Origin: an uncultured Eubacteriales bacterium | GTDB lineage: Bacteria > Bacillota > Clostridia > Christensenellales > CAG-138 | Direction: 5' to 3' | Assembly: GCA_902765005.1 (NCBI GenBank) | Contig: CACWYB010000003.1 | Coordinates: forward strand, 248,001-312,000 | DNA length: 64,000 nt | In this document: piece after piece, positions 23,737 through 31,603 of the stretch | How the letters are laid out: each line of letters starts with the position of its first letter | Position numbering within the stretch: position 1 is the first letter of the stretch | The notes under the pieces: generated by a model | Databases searched by the model: none | The model's input: only the letters and a program-made list of their open reading frames with translations | Told to the model about the DNA's origin: nothing | Translations under genes and position numbers: made by a program

Positions 23737-24761
23737 AACCGAACCAAGCCGGATCGGGCCCTAAGCCCATCCAACGCCTATTTTCCCTCATATGGGCGGG
23801 GCTGCTGCTGGGGTTCACCCTCTTTGCGGCCCTGGACACCTTCGTCATCGAGCACACCTACGCCGTCGCCGAAACGCCCCAATCCACCCCCGCCTCCGCT
23901 GCGGAGAGCACCGGTCTCACCGCCATAGAGGTCACGCCGCTATCTTCCTCGGAAGCGCCTGCAAACACGGAAGCCCCCGCCGCAGCGGAGCCGACCGAAG
24001 AAACGGCGACCGAAGCGGCCCCGACCCTCATCTCCACGGACAGCCGGTACGCCGACGGAAACGTGTCCATCACCCTGAAGGAGATCCGGGCCTACGACTC
24101 CACTATCTACGTGGCGGACGTGGTCCTCTCCTCTCCGGAGTATCTGCAGACGGCCCTGGCCAACAGCGCCTACGGCCGAAACGTGACCGCCAAGACCAGC
24201 GCCATCGCCCAAAACGCCAACGCCATCCTGGCCATCAACGGGGATTACTACGGCGCCCGGGAGACGGGGTATGTGATCCGCAACGGGGTGCTCTACCGCA
24301 GCAAGGCCGCCAAGAACGCGGAGGATCTGGTCATCTATCGGGACGGCAGCTTTGAGATCATTCAGGAGTCCCAGATCAGCGCCCAGGAGCTGCTGGATAA
24401 GGGGGCCTGGAACGTGCTCTGCTTCGGGCCGGCCCTGCTCATCGACGGGGAGCTGGCCGTGGACGCAGGCGACGAGGTGGGCCGGGCCATGGCCAGCAAC
24501 CCCCGGACCGCCATCGGCATCATCGACCCCCTCCACTATGTGTTCCTGGTCTCCGACGGCCGAACCAGCGCCAGCGAAGGGTTGTCCCTGCTGGAGCTCG
24601 CCCAGGTGCTGCAGGAGCTGGGGGTGCGAACCGCCTACAACCTGGACGGCGGCGGCTCCTCCACCATGGTGTTTCAGGGGCGGGTGGTCAATAACCCCAC
24701 CACCAACGGGAAGCGGGTTTCGGAAAGGAGCGTGAGCGACATTGTTTGCATCACCTGTTGA
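23733..24761 (+). CDS. Phosphodiester glycosidase (NAGPA family), paralogue 1
   Basis: A 342-residue exported protein. One N-terminal membrane anchor (about 14-36) is followed by a Ser/Thr/Glu/Ala-rich linker (about 45-95) and a catalytic NAGPA/DUF2233 domain. Family motifs are complete: INGDYYG, NPRTAIGI and NLDGGGSSTM. The family cleaves phosphodiester-linked sugars, possibly from cell-wall polymers. Translation begins at a TTG that overlaps the DUF4956 stop (TTGA) with AAGGAGA about 9 bases upstream. It is one of three related genes in this window (others at 45879 and 53652) and the only one with the canonical GGGSS. Confidence 0.87.
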   Translation: MKPNQAGSGPKPIQRLFSLIWAGLLLGFTLFAALDTFVIEHTYAVAETPQSTPASAAESTGLTAIEVTPLSSSEAPANTEAPAAAEPTEETATEAAPTLISTDSRYADGNVSITLKEIRAYDSTIYVADVVLSSPEYLQTALANSAYGRNVTAKTSAIAQNANAILAINGDYYGARETGYVIRNGVLYRSKAAKNAEDLVIYRDGSFEIIQESQISAQELLDKGAWNVLCFGPALLIDGELAVDAGDEVGRAMASNPRTAIGIIDPLHYVFLVSDGRTSASEGLSLLELAQVLQELGVRTAYNLDGGGSSTMVFQGRVVNNPTTNGKRVSERSVSDIVCITC

Positions 24762-25155
24762 CCAAAAGGCTTGGGCCAGGATTGGCTTTCGCTACCTGCT
24801 CGTCACCGCCTTCTGCGCCCTGTTCGGCGGGGTGTATGAAGCCTTCAGCCACGGGGTCTACGCCTACGGCATGCTCTACGGCTTCGCCTTCCCTCTGCTG
24901 GGGGGCGCCCTCCCCGCCGCGGGGCTGAGCCTGCTGAACAGGCCCCTGCCCTCCCCCACCGCCAGGCAGCTGTGGCGCTTCGGCATCTCCGCCCTTACCG
25001 TTGGGAGCCTGTTTTCCGGGGCCCTGGAGATCTACGGCACCTCCAGCCGTCTGACCAAGGTGTACTGGATCGCCGGCGGGCTCTGCCTGACGCTGTCCCT
25101 GCTGGCGGAGCTTGTGGGCCGGGCGGCCAAGAAAAAAGCCGCCCCGGCGAATTGA
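24742..25155 (+). CDS. Small membrane protein, unknown function
   Basis: A 137-residue hydrophobic protein with about four transmembrane segments (about 15-32, 42-62, 78-95 and 105-125) and a lysine-rich end. No family is recognised. The likely start is a TTG at 24742, overlapping the glycosidase gene by 20 bases, with AAGGAG 12 bases upstream. As the last gene of the VTC/DUF4956/glycosidase operon it may be an accessory membrane subunit. Confidence 0.65.
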   Translation: MFASPVDQKAWARIGFRYLLVTAFCALFGGVYEAFSHGVYAYGMLYGFAFPLLGGALPAAGLSLLNRPLPSPTARQLWRFGISALTVGSLFSGALEIYGTSSRLTKVYWIAGGLCLTLSLLAELVGRAAKKKAAPAN

Positions 25156-25173
25156 GGGCGGCGCAAAAACGCG

Positions 25174-25782
25174 TTATAGCATGAGAGGCGGCAGCGTCCC
25201 TTCCCGAAGGAGGGCGGCCGCCTCCTTTGGTTTTAGGGTGCGCATGGTCTGCATGTCAAACCAGCGCAGAAAGGGCTCGCAGCTTAGGCCCGCCTGCCGG
25301 TATCGGAGAAACAACTCCGCGCAGGCCAGGCTGTCGCTGTCCGCCCGATGGTGGTCCAGGGGGATGCCGTAGTGAGCGCACATGGTGTTGAGCCGATGGT
25401 CGGGCAAACCGGGCAGAAGCCGGCGGCCCATGCGCACGGTGCAGGCATAGGGCACGTAGCGCTCAAAGTCGATGCAGTAGGCCCGCAGGCACCGGGCCAG
25501 CACGCCCATGTCGAAGGGGGCGTTGTGAGCCAACAGCACCCCCGAGGAGAGCAGCGGGCCGATCCTCTCCCACAGGGCGTCGAAGGCCGGGGCTTTTTCG
25601 GCGGCCTGGGGCGTGATGCCGGTAAGGGCCACGTTGAAGGGCAGAAAATAGGTCTCCGGGTTCACCAAGGAGGCAAAGGAATCCAGCACCGCCCCCTCCT
25701 CGATGACGGCGATGCCGATGGCGCTCATGCGATTGTTTTCGGCGTTGGGCGTTTCCACGTCGAAGGCCACGAACCGGCTCAT
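25174..25782 (-). CDS. DnaQ-like 3'-5' exonuclease
   Basis: A 202-residue DEDDh exonuclease of the DnaQ/PolC-epsilon type. Motif I is FVAFDVETPN (D and E ligands), motif II AHNAPFDMGVL, and motif III HHRADSDSLACAELF with the general-base histidine. Single-domain proteins of this kind act in DNA repair or nucleic-acid turnover. GGGAGGAGG stands 7 bases before the ATG at 25782. The gene lies downstream of the tRNA-Leu repeat array on the same strand. Confidence 0.9.
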   Translation of the reverse strand: MSRFVAFDVETPNAENNRMSAIGIAVIEEGAVLDSFASLVNPETYFLPFNVALTGITPQAAEKAPAFDALWERIGPLLSSGVLLAHNAPFDMGVLARCLRAYCIDFERYVPYACTVRMGRRLLPGLPDHRLNTMCAHYGIPLDHHRADSDSLACAELFLRYRQAGLSCEPFLRWFDMQTMRTLKPKEAAALLREGTLPPLML

Positions 25783-25860
25783 GCGCCCCTCCTCCCGTTG
25801 GTAGGGGTATTGTAACACGGATGGGGAAAAGTGGCAACCGGAGGGAGAATACGGCAGCTC

Positions 25861-26568
25861 GGGATTTTGCCCTTGCCGCTGAAAAAGCCCCACTGGGGCT
25901 TTTTCTTCACGCGGCTTCAAATCCCTTCATCAATGGTCAAAAGAAAGGCCACCCCAAGGGGGGTGGCCTTTGGCTGATGGGATTTTGCCCTTGCCGCTGA
26001 AAAAGCCCCACCGGGGCTTTTTCATCACGCGGCTTCAAATCCCTTCATCAATGGTCAAAAGAAAGGCCACCCCATGAGGGGTAGCCTTTGGCTGATGGGA
26101 TTTTACCCTTGCCGCGAAAAAAGCCCCACCGGGGCTTTTTCTTCACGCGGCTTCAAATCCCTTCATCAATGGTCAAAAGAAAGGCCACCCCAAGGGGGGG
26201 TGACCTTTGGCTGATGGGATTTTACCCTTGCCGCTTAAAAAGCCCCACCGGGGCTTTTTCTTTACGCGGCTTCAAATCCCTTCATCAATGGTCAAAAGAA
26301 AGGCCACCCCAAGGGGGGGTGGCCTTTGGCTGATGGGATTTTACCCTTGCCGCTGAAAAAGCCCCACCGGGGCTTTTTCTTCACGCGGCTTCAAATCCCT
26401 TCATCAAGAGTCAAAAGAAAGGCCACCCCATGAGGGGTGGCCTTTGGCTGATGGGATTTTACCCTTGCCGCTAAAAAAGCCCCACCGGGGCTTTTTCTTT
26501 ACGCGGCTTCAAATCCCTTCAACAATGGTCAAAAGAAAGGCCACCCCAAGGGGGGGTGGCCTTTCTTT
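25861..26568 (-). repeat. Tandem array of six ~118-bp tRNA-Leu 3'-end-mimicking repeats
   Basis: Six units begin with GGGATTTT at 25861, 25979, 26097, 26216, 26335 and 26453 (periods 118, 118, 119, 119, 118); the next step, 129 bases on, is the T-arm of tRNA-Leu itself. Read in the tRNA direction (minus strand), each unit holds a GGCCACCCC/GGGGTGGCC hairpin, an arm that is antisense to the tRNA T-arm (GGGATTTGAAGCCGC), a bidirectional terminator-like hairpin (AAAAAGCCCC/GGGGCTTTTT), and a sense arm ending AATCCCATCAGCC. That last arm shares 13 contiguous bases with the tRNA 3' end. GCCGC/GCGGC and GGGATTT/AAATCCC close a nested palindrome. The array fills 25783-26568 with no gene. Units differ only at loops and A/T tracts. 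Confidence 0.92.
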
Positions 26569-26651
26569 TGGTGCGGCTGATGGGATTTGAACCCATAAGC
26601 TTTCGCCGACAGATTTTAAGTCTGTTGTGTATGCCGTTCCACCACAGCCGC
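26569..26651 (-). tRNA. tRNA-Leu (anticodon UAA)
   Basis: The 5' end is at 26651. Acceptor GCGGCTG pairs with CAGCCGC, the discriminator is A, and CCA is encoded (26571-26569). The anticodon loop CTTAAAA gives UAA for the UUA codon. The variable arm is long (class II). The T-arm is GGGTTCAAATCCC. The gene reads directly into the repeat array. Confidence 0.96.
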
Positions 26652-26663
26652 GCTACGGGAAGT

Positions 26664-26693
26664 ATTGTACAGGCACAGGTCCGGGTTTGTCAA
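26664..26693 (-). promoter_or_regulatory. Promoter of tRNA-Leu
   Basis: On the minus strand TTGACA (26688-26693), 18 bases, TACAAT (26664-26669), 12 bases before the mature tRNA. Confidence 0.85.
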
Positions 26694-26696
26694 TCA

Positions 26697-27275
26697 TCAA
26701 AGCTGCAAAACTGCGCCCAAAAGCCCCCCGGCCACCAGGAACAGGGCGGGATGGATCTTCTTCAGCTTGGGCAGCAGCATGAGCGCCACCAGGGCGGCGT
26801 AAATAATCAGGGGCACCAGGTCCACATGGAAGGGGGCGAAGCCCATGCCCAAGGACGAGCGGACCACGGACCAGCCCGCCGCCGCCACCAGGCCCGCCGC
26901 CGCCGGGCGCAGGGCGCCGAAGGCGTCGTTCACCAGCTTGGAGCTGCGGTATTTTTCCAGGCCCCGGGCCACCAGCACGATGACCGCAATCTGGGGGCTG
27001 ATGAGGGACAGGGTGGTGATGACCCCGCCCAGCACGCCCCAGCCCGCTCCGTAGGGGGACAGGACGCTGTAGCCCACGTAGGTGGCCGCGTTGACGCCGA
27101 TGGGGCCGGGGGTGGATTCGGCCACGGCGATGATGTTGGCCAGCTCCTCCGCGGAGATCCAGCCGTATCTGGCGATCATGTCCTGCAGAAAGCGGATGCA
27201 GGCCATGCCGCCCCCCACCGCCATGAGGCCGGTTTTCATAAACTCGAAAATGAGCAGGAGGATGGTCTTGATCAT
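26697..27275 (-). CDS. Chromate-transporter-family protein, subunit 2
   Basis: A 192-residue half-size ChrA-family membrane protein with about five to six helices. The family motif GGGMACIRFLQDMI near the N-terminus and the AESTPGPIGVNAATYVGY loop are clear. Short ChrA proteins come in pairs that are homologous and probably insert with opposite topology. The ATG at 27275 overlaps the stop of the partner gene (ATGA). Chromate export is the name-giving role, but in anaerobes without chromium stress the real substrate is uncertain. Confidence 0.9.
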   Translation of the reverse strand: MIKTILLLIFEFMKTGLMAVGGGMACIRFLQDMIARYGWISAEELANIIAVAESTPGPIGVNAATYVGYSVLSPYGAGWGVLGGVITTLSLISPQIAVIVLVARGLEKYRSSKLVNDAFGALRPAAAGLVAAAGWSVVRSSLGMGFAPFHVDLVPLIIYAALVALMLLPKLKKIHPALFLVAGGLLGAVLQL

Positions 27276-27799
27276 GCCTTTTTCCACCTCCCGAACAAGA
27301 TGCCGAAGGCCCCGGCCATGACCACCAACCAAACGGAGTCAAGCCCCGCCACCGTAAGCAGCAGAAAGGCCGCTATGACGATGGCCCAGCTCACCGCGTC
27401 CTTGGCGGCCTTCTTCACCAGCCGCACGATGGTCACCGTCATGAGGGCCGCCACGGCCACCCGGACCCCGGCGAAGATGTGCTGCACCAGAGGGTAGGCC
27501 ATGAGGTTTTGGAGCACAGCGGCAATGATGGTGATGACCAGCAGCGGCACGGTGACCACGCCCAAGGAGGCCACGATCCCGCCCAAAACCTTCCCCCGCT
27601 TATAGCCCACGAAGGTGGCGGAGTTGATGGCGATGACCCCGGGGGTGCACTGGGCCAGGGAAAAATAGTCCAGCACCTCCTCCTCGGTGCACCAATGCTT
27701 GTTGTCCACCAGCTCCCGAATGAGCAGGGGCAGCATGGAGTAGCCGCCTCCGAACATGACCGCGCCGATCTTCAAAAAAGACAAATACAGCTCTCCCAT
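27272..27799 (-). CDS. Chromate-transporter-family protein, subunit 1
   Basis: A 175-residue half-size ChrA-family membrane protein, partner of the next gene. The motifs FGGGYSMLPLLIRELVD and SLAQCTPGVIAINSATFVGY are diagnostic. The start at 27799 follows GAGGGAA by 3-4 bases. It begins 7 bases after the GT-C gene and overlaps its partner, so all are likely on one transcript. Confidence 0.9.
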   Translation of the reverse strand: MGELYLSFLKIGAVMFGGGYSMLPLLIRELVDNKHWCTEEEVLDYFSLAQCTPGVIAINSATFVGYKRGKVLGGIVASLGVVTVPLLVITIIAAVLQNLMAYPLVQHIFAGVRVAVAALMTVTIVRLVKKAAKDAVSWAIVIAAFLLLTVAGLDSVWLVVMAGAFGILFGRWKKA

Positions 27800-27806
27800 C
27801 GTTCCC

Positions 27807-29210
27807 TCACGCCACGGGCCACCCGGCCACATACATCCCCAAATAGATCGCCAAACCGCCTATGCTCAGCAGGGACAAAACCCAGGTGAGCAGCCGGCCC
27901 TTCTTCGCCAGATACACCAGCGACAGGATCACCGGGAAGCAGCAGAACAGCTGCCGGGGGCCGTCCAGGACGCCGGTCCGGCTGAAGATCAGCAGGTAGC
28001 TGACCATGAAGTAGGCCAAATAGCTCACCCGCATCTGCTTATCCACCAGGAGCATGAGCCCCAGGCTCCCAACAGCCGCTATCAAATTCGGCAGACAGAC
28101 CCCGAAGAGCATGGCCCGATCGAAGGTCCGGTAGGCGTCGACGAGCTTCTCCGTCAGCGCCCCGCTCACCCGGTAGAACAGGGCGAAGCGGCTGTCGAAG
28201 AGGTCTTCCAAATATTCCGCGTAGGTAAACAGGCTCCCCCCTACCTCCCGGTTGATGACCAGATACAGGATGAACCCCAGGGGCACCAGGGCGATGGACG
28301 CGCCCACAAGGCCCTTATTCAAATAGAACCGCCAGGTGACCTCCTTGAGGGAGCGGTATTCCTCCGTCATGGCGGGGAAGAATTCCAGCAGCAGCGGCGC
28401 CATGAGGGCGATGCCCGCCCGATCCGTCAGGGCGGCCAGGCAGCCGACCACAGCGCTGGGCACGAACCGGCGCCTCCGGGCCAGATACACGCTCAGCAGC
28501 GACAGGAGCATGAACGTGCTGGCCGGAACGGTGCAGGTGAGCAGGAAGCTGGGCGGCAGAATGGTATAGAACCACAGGGCCCGGACGGCGGACTTCCGGT
28601 CCGAGTCGTGGAGCACCAGCAGATACAGCACCACCCCGCTCAGGATGGCGTTCAGGTTGGACAGGTAGAAGGCGGCCCGGATGCTGCTCAGGTACATGGG
28701 GCTGATGAGCCGCACGAAGAAGGAGTAGACCGGCGGGAAGAGCAGATTCAGATACCGTCCCCCCGCCTCCTGGACCTGCAGGCCGTAGCCCTTGTTGGCC
28801 AGGGAGATGACCCGGGCGGCGTACATATGGTCCGCCCAGATGTGCTGAATGTCGAAGACGGTCTCCGTATAGCCCTTCAGCTTCAGGCTCCAGAGGAACG
28901 CCCCCAGCATGAACAGGCCCCGGCCCAATATGAGCAGGAACACCAGCCGAATCAGCTCCCGGCCGCCGATGATGCTGGTCCGGCGGACGGTGGACAGGGC
29001 GGCGGTCTGGTCCGCCCCCATGACGAAATCGAAGGCCCTGGGCAGAAACCGGAGGAACAGAACCGAGGCCAGCATCAGCACGATGCCGGCCACGATCATG
29101 GACTCCATATAAACGGGTGTATCCATAACAAGCCAGAGACCGTACAACATGAACGCCACGGTCAGCGGCACAACAACGAATACACCCTTTACGATATCGT
29201 TACGCTGCAT
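27807..29210 (-). CDS. GT-C-type membrane glycosyltransferase-like protein
   Basis: A 467-residue protein with about 10-12 transmembrane helices, resembling the mannosyltransferase group of PIG-M/Gpi18 type. The acidic loop after the early helices (VFDIQHIWADHMYAARV) and the lumenal-type segment NLLFPPVYSFF are in the positions of the GT-C active site. Such enzymes use polyprenyl-phosphate sugars outside the membrane. AAGGAA precedes the ATG; the stop of the preceding gene is directly adjacent. The acceptor is unknown. Confidence 0.72.
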   Translation of the reverse strand: MQRNDIVKGVFVVVPLTVAFMLYGLWLVMDTPVYMESMIVAGIVLMLASVLFLRFLPRAFDFVMGADQTAALSTVRRTSIIGGRELIRLVFLLILGRGLFMLGAFLWSLKLKGYTETVFDIQHIWADHMYAARVISLANKGYGLQVQEAGGRYLNLLFPPVYSFFVRLISPMYLSSIRAAFYLSNLNAILSGVVLYLLVLHDSDRKSAVRALWFYTILPPSFLLTCTVPASTFMLLSLLSVYLARRRRFVPSAVVGCLAALTDRAGIALMAPLLLEFFPAMTEEYRSLKEVTWRFYLNKGLVGASIALVPLGFILYLVINREVGGSLFTYAEYLEDLFDSRFALFYRVSGALTEKLVDAYRTFDRAMLFGVCLPNLIAAVGSLGLMLLVDKQMRVSYLAYFMVSYLLIFSRTGVLDGPRQLFCCFPVILSLVYLAKKGRLLTWVLSLLSIGGLAIYLGMYVAGWPVA

Positions 29211-29753
29211 TCAGTTCCTTTGAATCGCCTTCGGTTTCCCCAGGATCTGGGCATACAGAACGCCCTGCAGGATGCTGTTGCCGTCGAACCCCAGCAGGCT
29301 CCCCTGCTCGGCAGGCGCGCTTTGCTCCGCCCCCGGAACCGGCTTTGCGGGCTGGGTGGGCGGGCAGTCCTCCTCCCCCGTCAGGCTGGATTCCGTGTGG
29401 GTGTGACCCCCTTCCAGGGTACTGGTGACCACATGGGTGTAGCGGGGGGTGCCGGCATAGGCAGGGGCGGGCTTTTGCTTAGGAGCCGTCTGCCCCTTTG
29501 CCCGCTCGTCCGCCGTGGGCCAGGGCCACTTGGAATCCACCCCCCGGGTGGAGGGCTTGGCCGTCTGGGACGCAGAAGCGGCAGGCCGGGATTGGGCCGC
29601 CTTTGCCGGAGCGCCGGTCTGCCCACCCGGACTATGCTGGGGAGGATAGGGCGGGGCCTGGTTGGCCTTGCGCTTCATCTCCTCCTTGCGCTTTTTGTTC
29701 GCGATGGAGGATAGAATCCCGATCATCACGATCAAAATGAATACAGGATTCAC
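29211..29753 (-). CDS. Membrane-anchored proline-rich protein, unknown
   Basis: No family is recognised. The 180-residue protein begins with one transmembrane segment (about 2-17), then a basic stretch (NKKRKEEMKRK), then a long low-complexity Pro/Ala/Gln/Ser region to about residue 110. A more ordered C-terminal part (SLLGFDGNSILQGVLYAQILGKPKA) follows. Translation starts at a GTG with GAGGA about 10 bases before it. Its stop codon is directly followed by the start of the GT-C gene, so the two are coupled. Confidence 0.7.
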   Translation of the reverse strand: MNPVFILIVMIGILSSIANKKRKEEMKRKANQAPPYPPQHSPGGQTGAPAKAAQSRPAASASQTAKPSTRGVDSKWPWPTADERAKGQTAPKQKPAPAYAGTPRYTHVVTSTLEGGHTHTESSLTGEEDCPPTQPAKPVPGAEQSAPAEQGSLLGFDGNSILQGVLYAQILGKPKAIQRN

Positions 29754-29774
29754 AATCTGTCCTCACTTTCCCCT

Positions 29775-30749
29775 TTATTTCTTGGCCTTGTTGGGATCGG
29801 CGGCGTGGGAGATGGCGTTGCGCATCTCGGTGTCGGACATGATGTTCTTCATATTGTAGTAATCCATCACGCCCAGCTGGCCCTCCTTGAAGGCATGGGC
29901 GATGGCGATGGGGATCTCCGCCTCGGCCTCGATGACCTTGGCCCGCATGCCGGCCACAGCCGCCACGTTCTCCTGCTCCTGGGCCACGGCCATGGCCCGG
30001 CGCTCCTCGGCCTTGGCCTGGGCGATGCGCTTATCCGCCTCGGCCTGGTCGATCTGGAGCTGGGCGCCCACGTTCCGGCCCACGTCCACGTCCGCGATGT
30101 CGATGGAGAGGATCTCAAAGGCCGTGCCCGCGTCAAGGCCCTTGTCAAGAACGGTACGGGAAATGGAATCCGGGTTCTCCAGCACTTCCTTATGGCTGCG
30201 GGAGGAACCCACGGTGGTGACGATGCCCTCGCCCACACGGGCGATGATGGTCTCCTCGCCGGCGCCGCCCACCAGGCGGTCGATGTTGGCGCGGACGGTG
30301 ACCTTGGCCTTGGCCTTCAGCTCGATGCCGTCCATGGCCACGGCGGCGATGACCGGGGTCTCAATGACCCGGGGATTGACGCTCATCTGCACGGCTTCCA
30401 GCACGTTCCGGCCCGCCAGGTCGATGGCGCAGGCCTGTTCAAAGTCAAGGGGAATGCCGGCCCGCATGGCGGCGATAAGGGCGTTGACCACCCGATCCAC
30501 GTTGCCGCCGGCCATGTAGTGGGCTTCCAGCTTGTTCAGGGGCAGCTGGATGCCGGCCTTGGTGGCCTTGATGAGGGGATTGACGATCCGGGCGGGGATG
30601 ACCTTACGGAGCCGCATACCCACCAGGGTGCTGATGTTCAGCTTGACGCCGGAAGCGCTGGCCGCGATCAGCAGGCCGATGGGCACGAAGCTGAACAGCA
30701 GGGACAGGAAGATGATGATGAGTACGATGATGATGATAGGCAGAAGCAT
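29775..30749 (-). CDS. floA: Flotillin-like protein FloA
   Basis: A 324-residue membrane-microdomain scaffold protein of the FloA/YqfA type. A hydrophobic N-terminal hairpin (about 3-35) is followed by an SPFH-like domain and a heptad-rich alanine/glutamate segment (about 230-285; [22 protein letters not shown]). FloA organises signalling and secretion complexes. The ATG at 30749 has GGAGG 8 bases upstream; the TTG two codons earlier is too close to it. The neighbouring nfeD gene is its usual partner. Confidence 0.94.
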   Translation of the reverse strand: MLLPIIIIVLIIIFLSLLFSFVPIGLLIAASASGVKLNISTLVGMRLRKVIPARIVNPLIKATKAGIQLPLNKLEAHYMAGGNVDRVVNALIAAMRAGIPLDFEQACAIDLAGRNVLEAVQMSVNPRVIETPVIAAVAMDGIELKAKAKVTVRANIDRLVGGAGEETIIARVGEGIVTTVGSSRSHKEVLENPDSISRTVLDKGLDAGTAFEILSIDIADVDVGRNVGAQLQIDQAEADKRIAQAKAEERRAMAVAQEQENVAAVAGMRAKVIEAEAEIPIAIAHAFKEGQLGVMDYYNMKNIMSDTEMRNAISHAADPNKAKK

Positions 30750-30776
30750 GTTCAATTCCTCCTAATGTAGTTTGGT

Positions 30777-30974
30777 TTAGTGAGAATAGAGAAGGTAGAT
30801 CACAAGGTAGATGGCCATGATGAACAGAGGGATCCCGATCAGAAGGCCGATCCACTGCCGGGTGACGGTCTTTTGGTCGGCCACGGGGGCCTCCCCTTCC
30901 TCCGGCTCCTGAATGCCGCACTTGGGGCACACGTCCGTCGCATAGAGCACGCCGCACTTCTTGCAATACTTCAT
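30777..30974 (-). CDS. Small zinc-ribbon membrane protein
   Basis: A 65-residue protein with a zinc ribbon (CKKC at 4-7 and CPKC at 16-19), a short acidic linker and one transmembrane helix (about 41-62). Its start overlaps the nfeD stop (ATGA), so it is made together with NfeD and FloA. It may be a small adaptor of the FloA/NfeD microdomain complex; that is inference. Confidence 0.75.
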   Translation of the reverse strand: MKYCKKCGVLYATDVCPKCGIQEPEEGEAPVADQKTVTRQWIGLLIGIPLFIMAIYLVIYLLYSH

Positions 30975-31465
30975 TTGACGAACACGTTCAGCCCTTCCAC
31001 AGCCACCACGGTGACCGGCTGGCCGGGCTCGATGAAGTTGCCGTAGGTGGACACGTTCAGCCGCTTGCCGTCGATCTCAGCGATGCCCGCGGGCCGAAGG
31101 GGGGTGATGGCCGTGCCGGTCTTCCCTTCCAGGCTCAGGCTCTTCTGCTTGACGACGGGCGAGGAATCCCCCTCCACCGCCGTGGCGTTTACGATCTTAG
31201 AGCGAGACAGGGCCCCCTTCTGGAAGGAGCGCAGAAACAGCACGATGATGACGGCCAGGAGCAGAACCAGCACCGCCGTGACGATGAGCGCGGCCGTCAG
31301 GGAGTTGGCCAGAAACTGCATGACCACAATGGCGGCGAAGGCGGCGATCCCCAGTCCGCCGGCCACGCCGAAGCCGGGGGTGAACATCTCCACGACGAAC
31401 ATGAGGATGCCGAAAAGGAAACATAGTATACAGGGAATGGCTAAATATCCTAAGGCAGAAAGCAT
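30971..31465 (-). CDS. NfeD-family membrane protein
   Basis: A 164-residue protein with two to three N-terminal membrane helices (about 8-27, 35-55 and 58-80) and a C-terminal OB-fold domain containing GKTGTAITPLRPAG and INVST-like residues (RLNVSTYGNFIEPGQPVTVV). NfeD proteins work with flotillins in membrane organisation and protein turnover. AAGGAGG stands 6-8 bases before the ATG, and a good promoter lies upstream. It leads the nfeD-zinc ribbon-floA operon. Confidence 0.92.
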   Translation of the reverse strand: MLSALGYLAIPCILCFLFGILMFVVEMFTPGFGVAGGLGIAAFAAIVVMQFLANSLTAALIVTAVLVLLLAVIIVLFLRSFQKGALSRSKIVNATAVEGDSSPVVKQKSLSLEGKTGTAITPLRPAGIAEIDGKRLNVSTYGNFIEPGQPVTVVAVEGLNVFVK

Positions 31466-31500
31466 ATACTACCTCCTTTACTTTCTTTTGCTCCACCCTT

Positions 31501-31529
31501 ATTATGCCCTATTATCCCGCAAATTGCAA
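31501..31529 (-). promoter_or_regulatory. Promoter of the nfeD/floA operon
   Basis: On the minus strand TTGCAA (31524-31529), 17 bases, CATAAT (31501-31506). Confidence 0.7.
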
Positions 31530-31542
31530 GTGCTTTCCTGCG

Positions 31543-31571
31543 TTGCACAAATACTCGGTCCGTGGTATACT
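31543..31571 (+). promoter_or_regulatory. Promoter of the cation efflux gene
   Basis: TTGCAC (31543-31548), 17 bases, TATACT (31566-31571). It diverges from the nfeD promoter, 14 bases away. Confidence 0.8.
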
Positions 31572-31603
31572 CTTTGCATATGTTTTGTATGGGAGGCGAT
31601 CCG

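Noticed and set aside
26088..26333. Small repetitive protein encoded in the array
   Set aside because: The unit length (118-119) is not a multiple of three, so the frame is not kept between units, and there is no ribosome site.
25861..26568. CRISPR array
   Set aside because: The whole 118-base unit is repeated; there are no unique spacers, and no cas genes are nearby.
25861..26651. Attachment sites of an integrated element at tRNA-Leu
   Set aside because: Duplicated tRNA ends usually flank an integrase-bearing element. Here the copies are about 118 bases apart and no integrase or phage gene exists in the window.
29805..30770. Long open frame opposite floA
   Set aside because: It is a Gly/His-rich antisense frame without ribosome site or family likeness. 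Many such frames occur opposite real genes here because of the high GC content.
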